From Herbaspirillum sp. ST 5-3 (GTDB lineage Bacteria > Pseudomonadota > Gammaproteobacteria > Burkholderiales > Burkholderiaceae_D), in contig NZ_STGI01000003.1 in the NCBI RefSeq assembly GCF_004804275.1, positions 489,068 to 553,067 on the forward strand: DNA of 64,000 nt, read 5' to 3'. The stretch's first letter is position 1, and the number at the start of each line of letters is the position of its first letter. The position numbers and the translations under genes were made by a program. The notes under the pieces are model-generated. The model was not told the DNA's origin. It was given only the letters and a program-made list of their open reading frames with translations, and searched no databases. This document shows positions 24,892 through 35,345 of this stretch, piece after piece.

Positions 24892-27800
24892 TCAGGCCAG
24901 CTGCCGCGCCTCCGACATCAGCAGCGACAGCACATCCTCTCCGGACACCGGGCGGCTGAACAGATAGCCCTGCATGACATCGCACTGGTACTCGCGCAGG
25001 AAGGCGAACTGTTCCTGCGTTTCCACGCCTTCTGCGACCACTTTCAGCTTCATGCTGTGCGCGAGCGCGATCACCGCCATGACAATGGCGCGGTCGTCCG
25101 GATCGGTATGGATGTCGCGCACAAACGATTGGTCGATCTTCAGGACCTGGATCGGCAGGCGCTTCAGGTAGGAGAGGGATGAGTAACCCGTGCCGAAATC
25201 GTCAATCGAGATCTGCACGCCCATGCCGTGCAGGCGTTCGAGTATCGCCCCGGTCTGGGCGGTGTCTTCCATCAGGACGCCTTCCGTCAGCTCCACTTCC
25301 AGCAAGGCCGGCGCCAGATCGAATTCATCCAGAATGCCGGCGATGGTGTCGGCCAGGTCGCCCTGGTGGAACTGGCGGGCCGACAGGTTGACGGCGACCC
25401 GCATCGGCGTACCCCGCCGCTCCCATTGCTTGGCCTGGGCGCAGGCCTTGCGCAGCACCCATTCGCCGATCTCGATGATCATGCCCGTCTCTTCAGCCAG
25501 TGGAATGAATTGTGCCGGCGAGACCATGCCGAATTCCGGATGACGCCAGCGAATCAGCGCTTCGGTGCCGTGGATCTTGCCGGTGGCGACATCGATCTGC
25601 GGCTGATAGTGCAGCATTAGTTCATTGCGCTCCACGGCCCAGCGCATGGCGCTTTCCAGGCGCAGGCGATGCATCATCGTCGTATTCATGTCGCCGGTGA
25701 AGAACTGGAAGTTGTTGCGGCCGAGATCTTTCGCACGATACAGCGCGATGTCGGCATTCTTGATCAGGGCTTCGGCGTCGTTCGCATCGGCCGGGTAAAG
25801 CGTGATACCGATGCTGGTCGTCACATACAGCTCATGGCCGTACAGCTGGAAAGGTTCCTTCAGAATCGCGAACAGCTTGTCAGCCAGGCGTGCGACGTCC
25901 TCCGGCTGGGAAATTTCCAATGCGAGCAGCGCGAATTCGTCGCCGCCCATGCGTGCCAGCGTGTCGCCCTGGCGGGCCGCGCCCAGCAAGCGTGAGGCCA
26001 CCGCCTTCAACAGGGCATCGCCGATGTCATGGCCGAGCGTGTCGTTGACCGTCTTGAAGCGATCCAGATCGAGCAGCATCAGCGCGAAGGCATTGTCCCT
26101 GCGATGCCGCAGCGCCGCCGCCTGATGCAGGCGGTCATTGAACAGGCGGCGATTGGGCAGGCCGGTGAGCGGATCGTGGAAGGCGAGGTGGCGGATGGTC
26201 TGTTCGGTCTGCTTGCGCTCGCTGATATCTTCAGTCACCGCGACGAAATGGCTGACCTCGCCATTCTCGTTCTTCAGCGGCGAAATGGTCTCAAGGCACC
26301 AGTAGGTTTCGCCATTCTTTTTCGTGTTGTGCAGCTCGCCGGTCCACTCCTTGCCCGACAGGATGGTGTCCCACATGCGCTTGTGCGTCTCCGGATGGGT
26401 CTCTTCTGAGCGCAGCACGCTCGGCGTCTTGCCGATGATTTCCTCCGGCCGATAGCCGGTAATCTTGGAAAACCATGGATTGATGTACTCGATCACGCCG
26501 TTGCGGTCGGTGATCATGACGGCATTCGCACTTTGTTCTACCGCGCGCGACAGCTTGCGCAGATTCTCTTCGGTTGCCTTGCGCATCGCCTCGCGCTCGA
26601 TGTTTTCCAGCGCGAAGGACAGGTCATGGGTCATTTCTTCGAGCAGGCGCAGCTGCGCCGCGTCGAAGAAACCCGGCTCGCGCGCATAGAGACTGAATAT
26701 GCCCACCACGCGCGCATTGACCTGCAACTGGAGGAAGACATGCGACTCGAATCCGGCGGCCACTGCCTGCGGACAAGCCGCGGGCCAACTGGCGTCATCC
26801 TGTACCAGGTTGTTGCATACCTTCAGCGGAACGCGTTGCAGCGAGTCGAAATTTTCACGCATGCAGGAGAGAATCGCTTCGTCGCATTCCGGCATTTCCG
26901 CGTCCTGCCCGCATTTCGCCTTCCAGGCCCAGGTCCCGCTTGCTGCGTCCAGCCACGCGATGCGTGCCAGCGGAAACCCCCCGGCCTCTACCGCAACACG
27001 GCATATCTCGTCGAGCAATTTGTCGCGCTCGGGAACGCGCACGATGGCCGCGTTGGTGAGGCTAAGCACGCTGTAGAGACGGTTGATCTGGATGACGGCA
27101 TTCTGCGCACGCTGGCGTTCGGCGATTTCGGCGCTCAGCGACCGGTTCGCCGCGGCAAGCTCCTCGGTGCGCTTCTCCACTTCGCGGCGCAACAGCAGCG
27201 GCCGCTTGAAAGTCAGGTGCGCCAATAGTGCCATCAGGATGGAAAACAGCAACACGCCCGCGCAGATGGCGATCGCGAGCGAATACTCCATCCAGCCGTC
27301 GGTCGGCGAGACGCTGAGATACCAGCGGCCGTTGGGAACTTCAATTGCCCGCACCAAAGCACCATTGACCGCGCCCTTGTCCGATCGCGCAAATATCTCC
27401 CGCACGCCGGTTTCGGGATTCACGCGTGCCAGCTCATACTGGTATCCGGCATTAACCAGTTGCGAGAGGTTGCTGCTCTTCAGCAAGTCGGGAACCTTGA
27501 TCACCGCGATGGCAAAGCCCCAGAACCAATCCTTTCCGTCCGGGTCCGGCATGAAGACCGGCAGGCGGCCGACCACGGCCTGGCCTCCCTGGTGCAGCTC
27601 AAAAGGGCCCGCGAGGGTCAGCTTCCTGGTCTCCAACGCGAGCTGGGCATTCTTGTAGCGGGTCGGATCCTTGAGCAAGTCATGTCCGATCACTTCGGCA
27701 TTCCCGACGTAGGGGACGACATTTGATACGACGCCGCCCTTCGCCAGTTGCAGGCTGCTGATGTCGCCGTAGATTTGCAGCATCTCTGTTGCCAGTGAAT

Positions 27801-28086
27801 CAAAGCCGCTGACGTGGCCGCCGGTCTGGCGAACCAGGGCGGCGAGGGCATAGGTGCTCGAAAGGCTGCGGCTGAGACGGCCTTCGATGGCAGTGGCATG
27901 CGTGGTCGCGACATGCTCTGCTTCTTCATGTTCGTGAAGCATGTACGCGTGGAGGTACAGCGCTGAAAAGGCCGCGCCGGCCAGCAAGGTGCCGACGAAG
28001 ACGAGTGCCGTCAGAGCCCACAGCCGAAAGCGCAGTTTTTTTTCATCAGCGCTTCGGCCCATCAGAGCCGTTACCATTCCATTCAT
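24892..28086 (-). CDS. Membrane c-di-GMP protein: CHASE-GAF-PAS-GGDEF-EAL
   Basis: A protein of about 1064 residues. A transmembrane helix (about 20-45) precedes a periplasmic CHASE sensor (about 45-280), a second helix, a coiled segment, a GAF domain (about 345-505), a PAS domain (about 520-635), a GGDEF domain with intact GGDEF near residue 714, and an EAL domain with intact EAL near 841 plus DDFGTGYSSL. Both catalytic signatures look complete, so it could make or degrade c-di-GMP. ATG 28086 is supported by GGAG upstream; the frame extends a few codons further. It might tune attachment for surface-dependent electron transfer (inference). Confidence 0.88.
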   Translation of the reverse strand: MNGMVTALMGRSADEKKLRFRLWALTALVFVGTLLAGAAFSALYLHAYMLHEHEEAEHVATTHATAIEGRLSRSLSSTYALAALVRQTGGHVSGFDSLATEMLQIYGDISSLQLAKGGVVSNVVPYVGNAEVIGHDLLKDPTRYKNAQLALETRKLTLAGPFELHQGGQAVVGRLPVFMPDPDGKDWFWGFAIAVIKVPDLLKSSNLSQLVNAGYQYELARVNPETGVREIFARSDKGAVNGALVRAIEVPNGRWYLSVSPTDGWMEYSLAIAICAGVLLFSILMALLAHLTFKRPLLLRREVEKRTEELAAANRSLSAEIAERQRAQNAVIQINRLYSVLSLTNAAIVRVPERDKLLDEICRVAVEAGGFPLARIAWLDAASGTWAWKAKCGQDAEMPECDEAILSCMRENFDSLQRVPLKVCNNLVQDDASWPAACPQAVAAGFESHVFLQLQVNARVVGIFSLYAREPGFFDAAQLRLLEEMTHDLSFALENIEREAMRKATEENLRKLSRAVEQSANAVMITDRNGVIEYINPWFSKITGYRPEEIIGKTPSVLRSEETHPETHKRMWDTILSGKEWTGELHNTKKNGETYWCLETISPLKNENGEVSHFVAVTEDISERKQTEQTIRHLAFHDPLTGLPNRRLFNDRLHQAAALRHRRDNAFALMLLDLDRFKTVNDTLGHDIGDALLKAVASRLLGAARQGDTLARMGGDEFALLALEISQPEDVARLADKLFAILKEPFQLYGHELYVTTSIGITLYPADANDAEALIKNADIALYRAKDLGRNNFQFFTGDMNTTMMHRLRLESAMRWAVERNELMLHYQPQIDVATGKIHGTEALIRWRHPEFGMVSPAQFIPLAEETGMIIEIGEWVLRKACAQAKQWERRGTPMRVAVNLSARQFHQGDLADTIAGILDEFDLAPALLEVELTEGVLMEDTAQTGAILERLHGMGVQISIDDFGTGYSSLSYLKRLPIQVLKIDQSFVRDIHTDPDDRAIVMAVIALAHSMKLKVVAEGVETQEQFAFLREYQCDVMQGYLFSRPVSGEDVLSLLMSEARQLA

Positions 28087-28328
28087 GCTTTGCAGCTCCG
28101 GCACTGAGAATGCACTTCGATAGTGCCGACATTCCCTGGCAGGACCATGGAATACCGCTCCTGAACATACAAGCTATCCTCGGCGCCTGACGCAGCACCT
28201 TGCAAAGCTTGCACTGAAAAATCGCGATGGCCGTGCCGGCTGTGCAAGCCGGCCACTGGCCATTGAATCAAGCACGGTCGCCGATGCTGCGGACGGGTGC
28301 TGCATATTTTCATCACCTTGTCTGCCTC

Positions 28329-29963
28329 TCAGGAGCGCACAAGCCGCGGCGCCATGTGCGGCAGCAGCTTCACCCCCGCTGCCGGAGAAGGCAGGGTGGA
28401 TGACGCGGCGTCGAGGCGGAAAATGCTGACGGTCTGGGCCAGTTCAGCCGCCTGATGTTGCAGGGCGTCGGCCGTTGCCGCTTCTTCTTCCACCAGTGCC
28501 GCATTGCGCTGCGTGACCTGGTCCATTTGCGCGATCGCCTTGTTGACCTGCTCGATTCCCGAGCTTTGCTCCTGGCTGGCGGCGGTGATCTCGGCCATGA
28601 TATCGGTGACGCGCTTGACGCTGCTGACGATGTCTTTCATGGTCGCTCCGGCTTCGTCGACCAGCTTCGCGCCGGTATCGATCTTTTCCACCGAATCGGC
28701 GATCAGGTCCTTGATCTCCTTGGCGGCGGAGGCGGAGCGTTGCGCCAGTTGCCGTACTTCGGAGGCGACCACCGCAAAGCCCTTGCCCTGTTCGCCGGCA
28801 CGCGCGGCTTCCACCGCGGCATTCAGCGCGAGGATATTGGTCTGGAAAGCGATACCGTCGATGACGCTGATGATATCGACGATCTTCCTTGCCGATTCGT
28901 TGATTGAACCCATGGTGCCGACCACCTGGGATACCACCGTTCCACCCTTGACCGCCACTTCGGAGGCGGACACCGCCAGCACATTGGCCTGCCGTGCATG
29001 TTCCGCGTTCTGCTTGACGGTGCCGGTAAGCTGCTCCATCGCCGACGCGGTTTCTTCCAGCGAACTGGCTTCTTCCTCGGTGCGCGCGGCCAGGTCCATG
29101 TTGGCGGAGGCAATCTGGGTGGACGCCGCGGCGATGGTGTCCGTGCCGTTGCGGACCTTGCCGACGATGGTCAGCAGGCCGCTGTTCATTTCCTTGAGCG
29201 CGCGCAGCAACTGGCCGGTTTCATCGTTGGTCGAGACCTCGATCTTGCTGGTCAGGTCGCCGGAAGCGACGGTGCGCGCGATACGCACCGCCGTGCCGAG
29301 CGGTCGCGTGATGCTGCGCCCGATCACGACGCAGATCGCCAGCAGGATGCCGGCCAGCGCAAGCGTACCCAGGGAAAAACTGATCAATCGGCTGATGAAC
29401 GTCGCCTGCACATTGTCCAGATAAACGCCGGAACCGATCACCCAGCCCCACGGCGCGAAGCCTTTCACGTACGAGACCTTTTGCCCGAGTTCGGTGCTGT
29501 CCGGCTTGTTCCAGGCGTAGAACACAAAGCCGTCGCCGTGCGCCTTGACGGTGTTCACCATTTCGACGAATAGCTGCTTGCCGCTCGGATCCTTGTTGTC
29601 GTCGAGGGCCTTGCCTTCCAGCTCCGGCTTGAACGGGTGCATGATCATGCGCGGCTGCATGTCATTGATCCAGAAGTATTCCTTGCCGCTGTAACGCAGT
29701 GCCTTGACGGCATCCATTGCGCCACGCTTGGCGTCATCCTCGCTCAGCTTGCCGCTGGCGGCTAGGCCCTGGTAGTACTCGACGACGCTGTAAGCCGTTT
29801 CCACCGTCTGTCGTACGCTGGCCTTGCGCTCGTTGAGGATCAGGGTGCGCTCGGACTGCAGAAAGATCGCGGTCAGGATGATCATCCCAAGCAGCGCGCA
29901 AGCGGCGAGCAGCCAAAGTTTCTTTGCAATGTTCAATTGCAGAATTCGTTCTATTTTTGTCAT
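28329..29963 (-). CDS. Methyl-accepting chemotaxis protein with single Cache sensor
   Basis: A 544-residue receptor. TM1 (about 15-35), a periplasmic sCache_2-type domain (about 40-190; block [18 protein letters not shown]), TM2 (about 195-215), HAMP (about 215-270) and a signalling domain with the hairpin tip containing [20 protein letters not shown] and [17 protein letters not shown]. There is no C-terminal NWETF-type pentapeptide. sCache_2 receptors commonly sense small carboxylates; the ligand is unknown here. ATG follows AGGGAAAAG. The cheW gene is next to it on the same strand. Confidence 0.92.
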   Translation of the reverse strand: MTKIERILQLNIAKKLWLLAACALLGMIILTAIFLQSERTLILNERKASVRQTVETAYSVVEYYQGLAASGKLSEDDAKRGAMDAVKALRYSGKEYFWINDMQPRMIMHPFKPELEGKALDDNKDPSGKQLFVEMVNTVKAHGDGFVFYAWNKPDSTELGQKVSYVKGFAPWGWVIGSGVYLDNVQATFISRLISFSLGTLALAGILLAICVVIGRSITRPLGTAVRIARTVASGDLTSKIEVSTNDETGQLLRALKEMNSGLLTIVGKVRNGTDTIAAASTQIASANMDLAARTEEEASSLEETASAMEQLTGTVKQNAEHARQANVLAVSASEVAVKGGTVVSQVVGTMGSINESARKIVDIISVIDGIAFQTNILALNAAVEAARAGEQGKGFAVVASEVRQLAQRSASAAKEIKDLIADSVEKIDTGAKLVDEAGATMKDIVSSVKRVTDIMAEITAASQEQSSGIEQVNKAIAQMDQVTQRNAALVEEEAATADALQHQAAELAQTVSIFRLDAASSTLPSPAAGVKLLPHMAPRLVRS

Positions 29964-30076
29964 TATTCTTTTCCCTGTTGGGGCTCCGGTTTTTTTCTAG
30001 CGAAGGCGGGGCAGCACGTTCGCGCGCCGAAGCTTGGGACGGCGCGAAGATGATTGTCAGGTCAGGCGTCGCCCGA

Positions 30077-30577
30077 TCAGGCGGCGAGCCGCTCTGCCGG
30101 ACCCGGCCGGTAGTCGGTCATCAATTTCTCGGCGTCCAGCAGAATCATCGAACGCTGCCCGACGCTGGCCGCGCCGACCCGGCAGGGTGAGCCGGGTACT
30201 GCCGTTCCGGTGATTTGCGCTTCGGTAAGCGTGACAACATCGATCACGCAGTCGACCGCGAGACCGCACTGCTTGTCCCCATGGCAGAGGACGATGACAT
30301 CGGTGAGGCGGCCCTTGTCCGCATTTCCAGACCCCAGGAGCGTGTGCATGTCGACAATCGGGATACGCCGGCTGCGCAGGCTGAGCGTGCCTGCGATGAA
30401 TCTGGGTGCCTCGTTGAGGCGCGTGACCTTGTCGAAGCCGCACAACTCCTGCACCTTCTCCAGTCGAATTCCATATTCCCCGTCGCCGAGGCGAAATACC
30501 AGGTAGTCCTGCTTTTCGTTGATCCTGGCGGGTGATGCTGCGGCGGGCACGCCCGTTGCGAAGGATTTTGCGTACAT
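30077..30577 (-). CDS. cheW: CheW-type chemotaxis coupling protein
   Basis: A 166-residue cytoplasmic adaptor linking chemoreceptors to CheA. The core YLVFRLGDGEYGIRLEKVQE begins the double SH3-like fold, followed by VRIPIVDMHTLLG-type strands (RRIPIVDMHTLLG) and CGLAVDCVIDVV. ATG 30577 has AAAGGA upstream. It lies just upstream of the chemoreceptor gene on the same strand, a pair without cheA, so it must plug into kinases encoded elsewhere. Confidence 0.92.
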   Translation of the reverse strand: MYAKSFATGVPAAASPARINEKQDYLVFRLGDGEYGIRLEKVQELCGFDKVTRLNEAPRFIAGTLSLRSRRIPIVDMHTLLGSGNADKGRLTDVIVLCHGDKQCGLAVDCVIDVVTLTEAQITGTAVPGSPCRVGAASVGQRSMILLDAEKLMTDYRPGPAERLAA

Positions 30578-30638
30578 CGGTTTTCCTTTCAATCCGTAGT
30601 GGGATACAGGTACTTTTGTGTTTGCATCATGTCCTCTG

Positions 30639-33356
30639 TCAAGCCACGACCGCCAGCCTGGCGCGTCCTTCGCCGATCAATTTGCTTGCGCTCTCCGCGG
30701 ACATCGGTTTGCCAAGCAGATAGCCCTGGCCGACGATACCTCTGTAGGCTTTCAGAAGCGCGAGCTGCGCCTGGCCTTCAATGCCTTCGGCAACCACGCG
30801 CAGGCCCAGCTTGTTCGCCATCGCGATGATCGCGCTGACGATAGTCGCGTCGTCCGAACCCGTGGTCAGGTCGCGAATGAAGGAACGATCGATCTTCAGG
30901 CTGTGGATCGGCAGTTTTTTCAGATAGGCGAGCGATGAATGGCCGGTGCCGAAATCGTCGATCGAGAACTGCACGCCCAGCTCGGCGAGGTGATGCATGA
31001 TGTCAATACTGGCGTCCAGGTTCTGCATCAGCACACCTTCCGTGATCTCGAGTTCGAGACAGAAGTGCGGCAGTCCGCTCGAATGCAATGCGGCGGCAAT
31101 CTGGTTCGACAGGTCGGCAGACTGGAACTGGCGTCCGGACAGGTTGACCGCCATCAGGCGGTGACCCGGGAATTCGCGGCGCCATGCCTGCGCCTGCGCG
31201 CACGCGGTACGCAAGACCCATGCGCCGATCGGGACGATCAGGCCGGTCTCCTCGGCGATGTTGAGAAAGCTTTCCGCGGCGAGCAGACCGCGTTCCGGAT
31301 GGCGCCAGCGCAACAGGGCTTCAAAGCCGATCAGCTTGCCGCTGTCGCAGTCGAACTGCGGCTGGTATTGCAGTTCCAGCTCATCGCGTTCCAGCGCCTT
31401 GTGCAGCGCGGTTTCCATCATCAGGCGCTGGCTGGCCTGGGTTCCCAGGCCTTCATCGTACAGCTCGTACCACGAGCCGCCGGCACTCTTGGCGCGATAC
31501 ATCGCCATGTCCGCGTTCTTGAGCAGGAGCTCGACGTTGTTGCCGTCATCCGGATAGACGCTGATGCCGATGCTGACGGAGACATACACCTCTTCGCCAT
31601 TGAGATGGAAGGGCGGACAGAAGGCGTCGAGAATTTTCTGCGCGACGTTCGCCGCGTGCTTGGGATTGGCAATCTCGCTGAGCACGATGGTGAACTCGTC
31701 GCCGCCCATGCGCGCAACCGTGTCGGATTCACGAATGCTGCCGCGCAGCCTGTGCGCCGCTTGCTGCAGCAACTGGTCGCCTGCGTCGTGCCCCATGCTG
31801 TCGTTGATCAGCTTGAAGCGATCCAGGTCGAGGAACATCACTGCGAAGTGATGCTCCTGATGCCGCTTGGCGATACCCATGACCTGGTTCAAGCGGTCGG
31901 TAAACAACACGCGGTTGGGCAGGTCTGTCAGCTGGTCATAGTAGACCTGGTGCAGGATACGTTCTTCGGCCGACTTGCGCTCGGAAATATCGCTGAAGAC
32001 GCCGACGAAGTTGGTGATGTTGCCATGCTCGTCGGTGACGCGGCTGATATTGAGCCACTGCGGGTAGATGTCGCCGTTCTTGCGGATGTTCCAGATCTCG
32101 CCCTGCCATTTTCCGCTCTCGTCGATCGACTTCCACATTTCGTCGTAGAAGTCGCGCGTCTGGCGGCCGGAACTGAGCAGGCGAGGATTGCGGCCGAGCA
32201 CTTCATCCAGGTCGTAACCGGTGATGGCGGTGAACGCGTTATTGACGGTCAGGATATTGCCATGCGCGTCGGTAATGGCGATGCCTTCCAGCGAATTCTC
32301 GAAGGCCTGATTGGCCAGCCGCATGGAGGTTTCATTCTGCTTGCGGCGCGAGATATCGCGCACGGTCAATTGCACGATGCTCTTGTCGGCAAGATGGGCA
32401 ACGTCGATCGCCAGCTCGGCCGGAAATTCCCTGCCGTCGAGTGATTTGAACTGCCATTCGAAGCGCTGCGGTCCGTTCCGCAGGCTTTCGCTGATCCTCT
32501 CCATCAGGCCCTCGCTGGAGGAGAGACCATCCGGCTGCTGCGCTGGCTGCAGCCAGTCGAGCCTGATTTCTTCGGCCGATTGCGTCGGCGCCACGGCGAA
32601 CAAGCGGAATGCCGCGCGGCTCAGATCGAGGATGCGGCCGTCGTGCAGCAGGATGATGCCGTCATTGCTGCTTTCGAACAGGGTGCGGAAGAGTGTGTGT
32701 TCCTTGTTGAGCTGCGCGGTTTTCTTGCGACGATCCATCGACTCGCGATAGGTCATCCACGCCGTGAGGCAGAAGCAGACCGATGCCAGCATCCAGATGG
32801 CGAGGAGGATGTCGCGTGCCGTGTCGTTGGTGCCGTGCGCGCTGTCGTATTCGCGCTGCATCGCTTGCGACAAGCGCGGCACGAACTGCTGGACGGTGCT
32901 CAGCATCTGATTGAACAGCGGCAGGGTATTGGTTGTGTGGAAGTAGTACGCATTGTTGGTGTCGGTTGCCAGCAGCGCCAGCGCATGCTGCCGGCTGGCG
33001 GACAGCCGCGTATAGAGATAGACGATCTGGTCCCACTGCTCGCCGCTTTCGCTGTTGTGCTGAAGCTGGCTCAGCATCTGCCTGAGCTCGGAATCGGCCT
33101 GCGTCAGCGTGCCCTTGTCGGCCACCGTGAGTTCGCGCTTCTTGAGTGCATCCAGGAACAGGGCCTGTGAACGCAGCGTCATTTTCTCGACGTCGGAGAT
33201 TTGCTTGAGCGTTTCGCCGCCGGTTCGATAGAGCTGATCGATGCCTTTTGACGCTTCATGCAAACCCCACCACCCGATGGTGCCGAGGAAAAATCCGGAT
33301 GCCGCACCGACCAGGAACATGATCAGCAACAGATTCGAGACAATCAGTTTTCGCAT
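30639..33356 (-). CDS. Membrane c-di-GMP protein: helical sensor-PAS-PAS-GGDEF-EAL
   Basis: A 905-residue protein. TM1 (about 5-28) and TM2 (about 180-200) flank a mainly helical periplasmic domain resembling four-helix-bundle sensors. Then two PAS domains (about 225-345 and 350-470), GGDEF with intact GGDEF near residue 549, and EAL with FEALLRW near 677 and DDFGTGHSSL. Both enzyme motifs look intact. ATG 33356 is supported by AGGGAAAACCTG; the upstream extension lacks a signal. It lies immediately upstream of cheW on the same strand. Confidence 0.88.
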   Translation of the reverse strand: MRKLIVSNLLLIMFLVGAASGFFLGTIGWWGLHEASKGIDQLYRTGGETLKQISDVEKMTLRSQALFLDALKKRELTVADKGTLTQADSELRQMLSQLQHNSESGEQWDQIVYLYTRLSASRQHALALLATDTNNAYYFHTTNTLPLFNQMLSTVQQFVPRLSQAMQREYDSAHGTNDTARDILLAIWMLASVCFCLTAWMTYRESMDRRKKTAQLNKEHTLFRTLFESSNDGIILLHDGRILDLSRAAFRLFAVAPTQSAEEIRLDWLQPAQQPDGLSSSEGLMERISESLRNGPQRFEWQFKSLDGREFPAELAIDVAHLADKSIVQLTVRDISRRKQNETSMRLANQAFENSLEGIAITDAHGNILTVNNAFTAITGYDLDEVLGRNPRLLSSGRQTRDFYDEMWKSIDESGKWQGEIWNIRKNGDIYPQWLNISRVTDEHGNITNFVGVFSDISERKSAEERILHQVYYDQLTDLPNRVLFTDRLNQVMGIAKRHQEHHFAVMFLDLDRFKLINDSMGHDAGDQLLQQAAHRLRGSIRESDTVARMGGDEFTIVLSEIANPKHAANVAQKILDAFCPPFHLNGEEVYVSVSIGISVYPDDGNNVELLLKNADMAMYRAKSAGGSWYELYDEGLGTQASQRLMMETALHKALERDELELQYQPQFDCDSGKLIGFEALLRWRHPERGLLAAESFLNIAEETGLIVPIGAWVLRTACAQAQAWRREFPGHRLMAVNLSGRQFQSADLSNQIAAALHSSGLPHFCLELEITEGVLMQNLDASIDIMHHLAELGVQFSIDDFGTGHSSLAYLKKLPIHSLKIDRSFIRDLTTGSDDATIVSAIIAMANKLGLRVVAEGIEGQAQLALLKAYRGIVGQGYLLGKPMSAESASKLIGEGRARLAVVA

Positions 33357-33509
33357 CAGGTTTTCCCTACTTATTGTTGTGGTGATATCCGTCCGCAATG
33401 CGGGCTGCTTCCCCTGTCGATCTGTTGTTTTCATCTGGGGTGCTTTTCGGAGCGTACGCAATTTGTGATCGCTCGGAGAAGAACTCCTCGGGTGCTGCAT
33501 GTAGGCGTT

Positions 33510-33547
33510 GGCGGGAAGACGCCGGTCTTGCGTAGTGTCTTCCCGCC
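33510..33547. repeat. Perfect 11-bp inverted repeat after the monoheme cytochrome gene
   Basis: GGCGGGAAGAC (33510-33520) and GTCTTCCCGCC (33537-33547) can form a strong hairpin 13 bases past the stop of the minus-strand cytochrome gene. No T-run follows on either strand, so it may protect or attenuate the transcript rather than end it in the classical way. Confidence 0.5.
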
Positions 33548-33560
33548 TGCGCAGAGAGGC

Positions 33561-33869
33561 TTACTTGCCTTGAGCGACGAGGTAGTCAACCGCAGCCATC
33601 ACGTCCGCGTCGGACAGGCCGCTGTTGCCGCCCTTGGCCGGCATCACGTTCTTGCCTTTCAGTGCGCTGCCGTAGAGTGCCTGGGTACCGGTCTTGATGC
33701 GCGGTGCCCATGCAGCCTTGTCGCCAAGCTTCGGTGCGCCGGCGGCGCCGGTAGCATGGCAAGCAGCACAGGTCGCGTCATATACCGCCTTGCCGTCTGC
33801 CGCGAGGGTTTGACCTGCCATCACCAGCAAAGCGGATGCAACGGCGGTACTGACAAAACTGAATTTCAT
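33561..33869 (-). CDS. Monoheme cytochrome c5-like protein
   Basis: A 102-residue exported cytochrome. Signal peptide ending TLAAD, CAACH near residue 35, then GAAGAPKLGDKAAWAPRI and MPAKGGNSGLSDADV (axial Met in VMPAKGG), as in the cytochrome c5/CycB family. It is nearly the same as the N-terminal domain of the fused cytochrome at 42897. ATG 33869 follows GGAGAAAAT. A near-perfect sigma-54 type site lies 66 bases upstream. Confidence 0.92.
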   Translation of the reverse strand: MKFSFVSTAVASALLVMAGQTLAADGKAVYDATCAACHATGAAGAPKLGDKAAWAPRIKTGTQALYGSALKGKNVMPAKGGNSGLSDADVMAAVDYLVAQGK

Positions 33870-33934
33870 ATTTTCTCCTTGGGTTCAAAAACTCTTGCAA
33901 TGTGTGAAACTCCGCAAGCTTCACCGTTGTAAGG

Positions 33935-33952
33935 GTGCAATTAATGTGCCAA
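33935..33952 (-). promoter_or_regulatory. Sigma-54 type promoter for the cytochrome c5-like gene
   Basis: On the minus strand TTGGCACATTAATTGCAC: TTGGCAC, GG-N10-GC spacing, full TTGCA. It is the best match to the sigma-54 consensus in the window. Predicted start near 33925, leader about 56 bases. Confidence 0.85.
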
Positions 33953-34161
33953 GGAATCATCCGCGTTTCGCGGTATGCAATGGCTCTATGGATCAAGGGA
34001 TTCCCGGAATTGGCAAAACCGCCTGGGGCTTTTGCCATCGTCAGGAAAATGCGGGTAGTTAACCTTGCTGCCGACGTGGTTGTGTGCGACGGTCGGACTT
34101 GCGCCAATTGCCGGCGAAGGCAATCAGCGCAAGTGAGGGGGGAAATGCAGACCTTGTTGCG

Positions 34162-35205
34162 TCAGCGCGTAGCCGGGGTTGCGATGGCAGGCGTTGCACT
34201 GATCGGATGGAACGCCTTGCTGATGTAGGCAATGAGGGCCTGGATATCCGCTTCGCTCAATACTGACTTCCATGCCGGCATGGATGTGCCGGGCAAGCCG
34301 TCCTTGATGGTCGCGGCGAGGCGCTCCGCGGTCATGGACGACATGACCGGCGATGAGGTCAGGTCGCGCGGATGCGGTTCAAGGAAGGTGCCGATCCAGT
34401 TGCGTGACGTGCCGTCGGCCGCATGGCAGAAGGCGCAGTTTTGCTGATACAGCGTTTCGCCGTGACGCTCCTGCGCGTTCATGTCGGTCAGTATCGGCGC
34501 CTTGTCATGCAGGTGATAGGGCGTCGCGCTGGTCACGCCGTCGACTTGCTTGGGTGGCCAGTCGCCGGGCTGAAAACCCATGCGCGGGTAGGACAGTGCG
34601 CGTGAATCCCAGGCCACACCTTCGTTATTGACCTTGGCCCGATCGTGACAACTGACGCAGGCCGACATGAACAGGTGGCGGCCGTCGCGCTGTTCCGGTG
34701 TGAGTTGCTCTGCCGGCGCGTCGAGTGTGATCTTGCCGGTCGCGAAGGGATAGGCCGGCGCGTAGCGCTCATGTTCCGGCCAGCCGTTTTCCACCGTGTG
34801 GTAGGCGGTATTGCGCGCCTTCGACGCCATGAATTCATGGCGCACGAAATCGGCGACGGCGGCAATCTCGGCTGGCGTGAGAATGTCGGCGAAGCTTTTC
34901 ATCGCCGTTCCCTCGCGGCCCCTGGTAATCGTCTCCAGCATTCTTTCGCGGGGGAGTTGATCAGGCGACAGGGAGGTGAAATCGCGCGGACGCGGATTGA
35001 GATAGGTGCTGGCGAGCGTCTGCGCATTGCCCGAATAGCCGTGGCAGAAGTAGCAGCGGAAATTGTAGATCTTGCGGCCGAGTTCGATATCGCCCGCGGC
35101 CTGTGCCGTCGTCCCGGCGTGCGGCGCGGCCGCTTTCGGCGGTGCCGCCGTATCGGAGCAGGCTGCAAGGGATAGCAGCAGTGCGAGCAGGGCAATCAGT
35201 TTCAT
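34162..35205 (-). CDS. Triheme c-type cytochrome lipoprotein
   Basis: A 347-residue protein whose N-terminus MKLIALLALLLSLAACSD is a lipoprotein signal (Cys at the lipobox). Three class I haem domains follow: CYFCH, CVSCH and CAFCH. The first and third are followed by PRDFTS/PRDLTSS and an MxSF/MPAW axial-Met region, showing internal duplication. Likely membrane-anchored in the periplasm, passing electrons between larger complexes. I chose ATG 35205 because the lipoprotein signal starts there; the frame also has an upstream ATG at 35232. It lies downstream of the gene at 36494, with a gap of about 140 bases. Confidence 0.85.
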   Translation of the reverse strand: MKLIALLALLLSLAACSDTAAPPKAAAPHAGTTAQAAGDIELGRKIYNFRCYFCHGYSGNAQTLASTYLNPRPRDFTSLSPDQLPRERMLETITRGREGTAMKSFADILTPAEIAAVADFVRHEFMASKARNTAYHTVENGWPEHERYAPAYPFATGKITLDAPAEQLTPEQRDGRHLFMSACVSCHDRAKVNNEGVAWDSRALSYPRMGFQPGDWPPKQVDGVTSATPYHLHDKAPILTDMNAQERHGETLYQQNCAFCHAADGTSRNWIGTFLEPHPRDLTSSPVMSSMTAERLAATIKDGLPGTSMPAWKSVLSEADIQALIAYISKAFHPISATPAIATPATR

Positions 35206-35345
35206 CTTGAGCAAAGCCTTGGTCCGCGCCATGCGCGAAATAGTTCAGTGAACCGAGCAATACGCCGGGTCGATCCTTTCGCGGCACCCGGCATCTCCTT
35301 CAAAATTTTCACAGGTTCGATGCGGGCACACGCTTGCCTGCGGGC

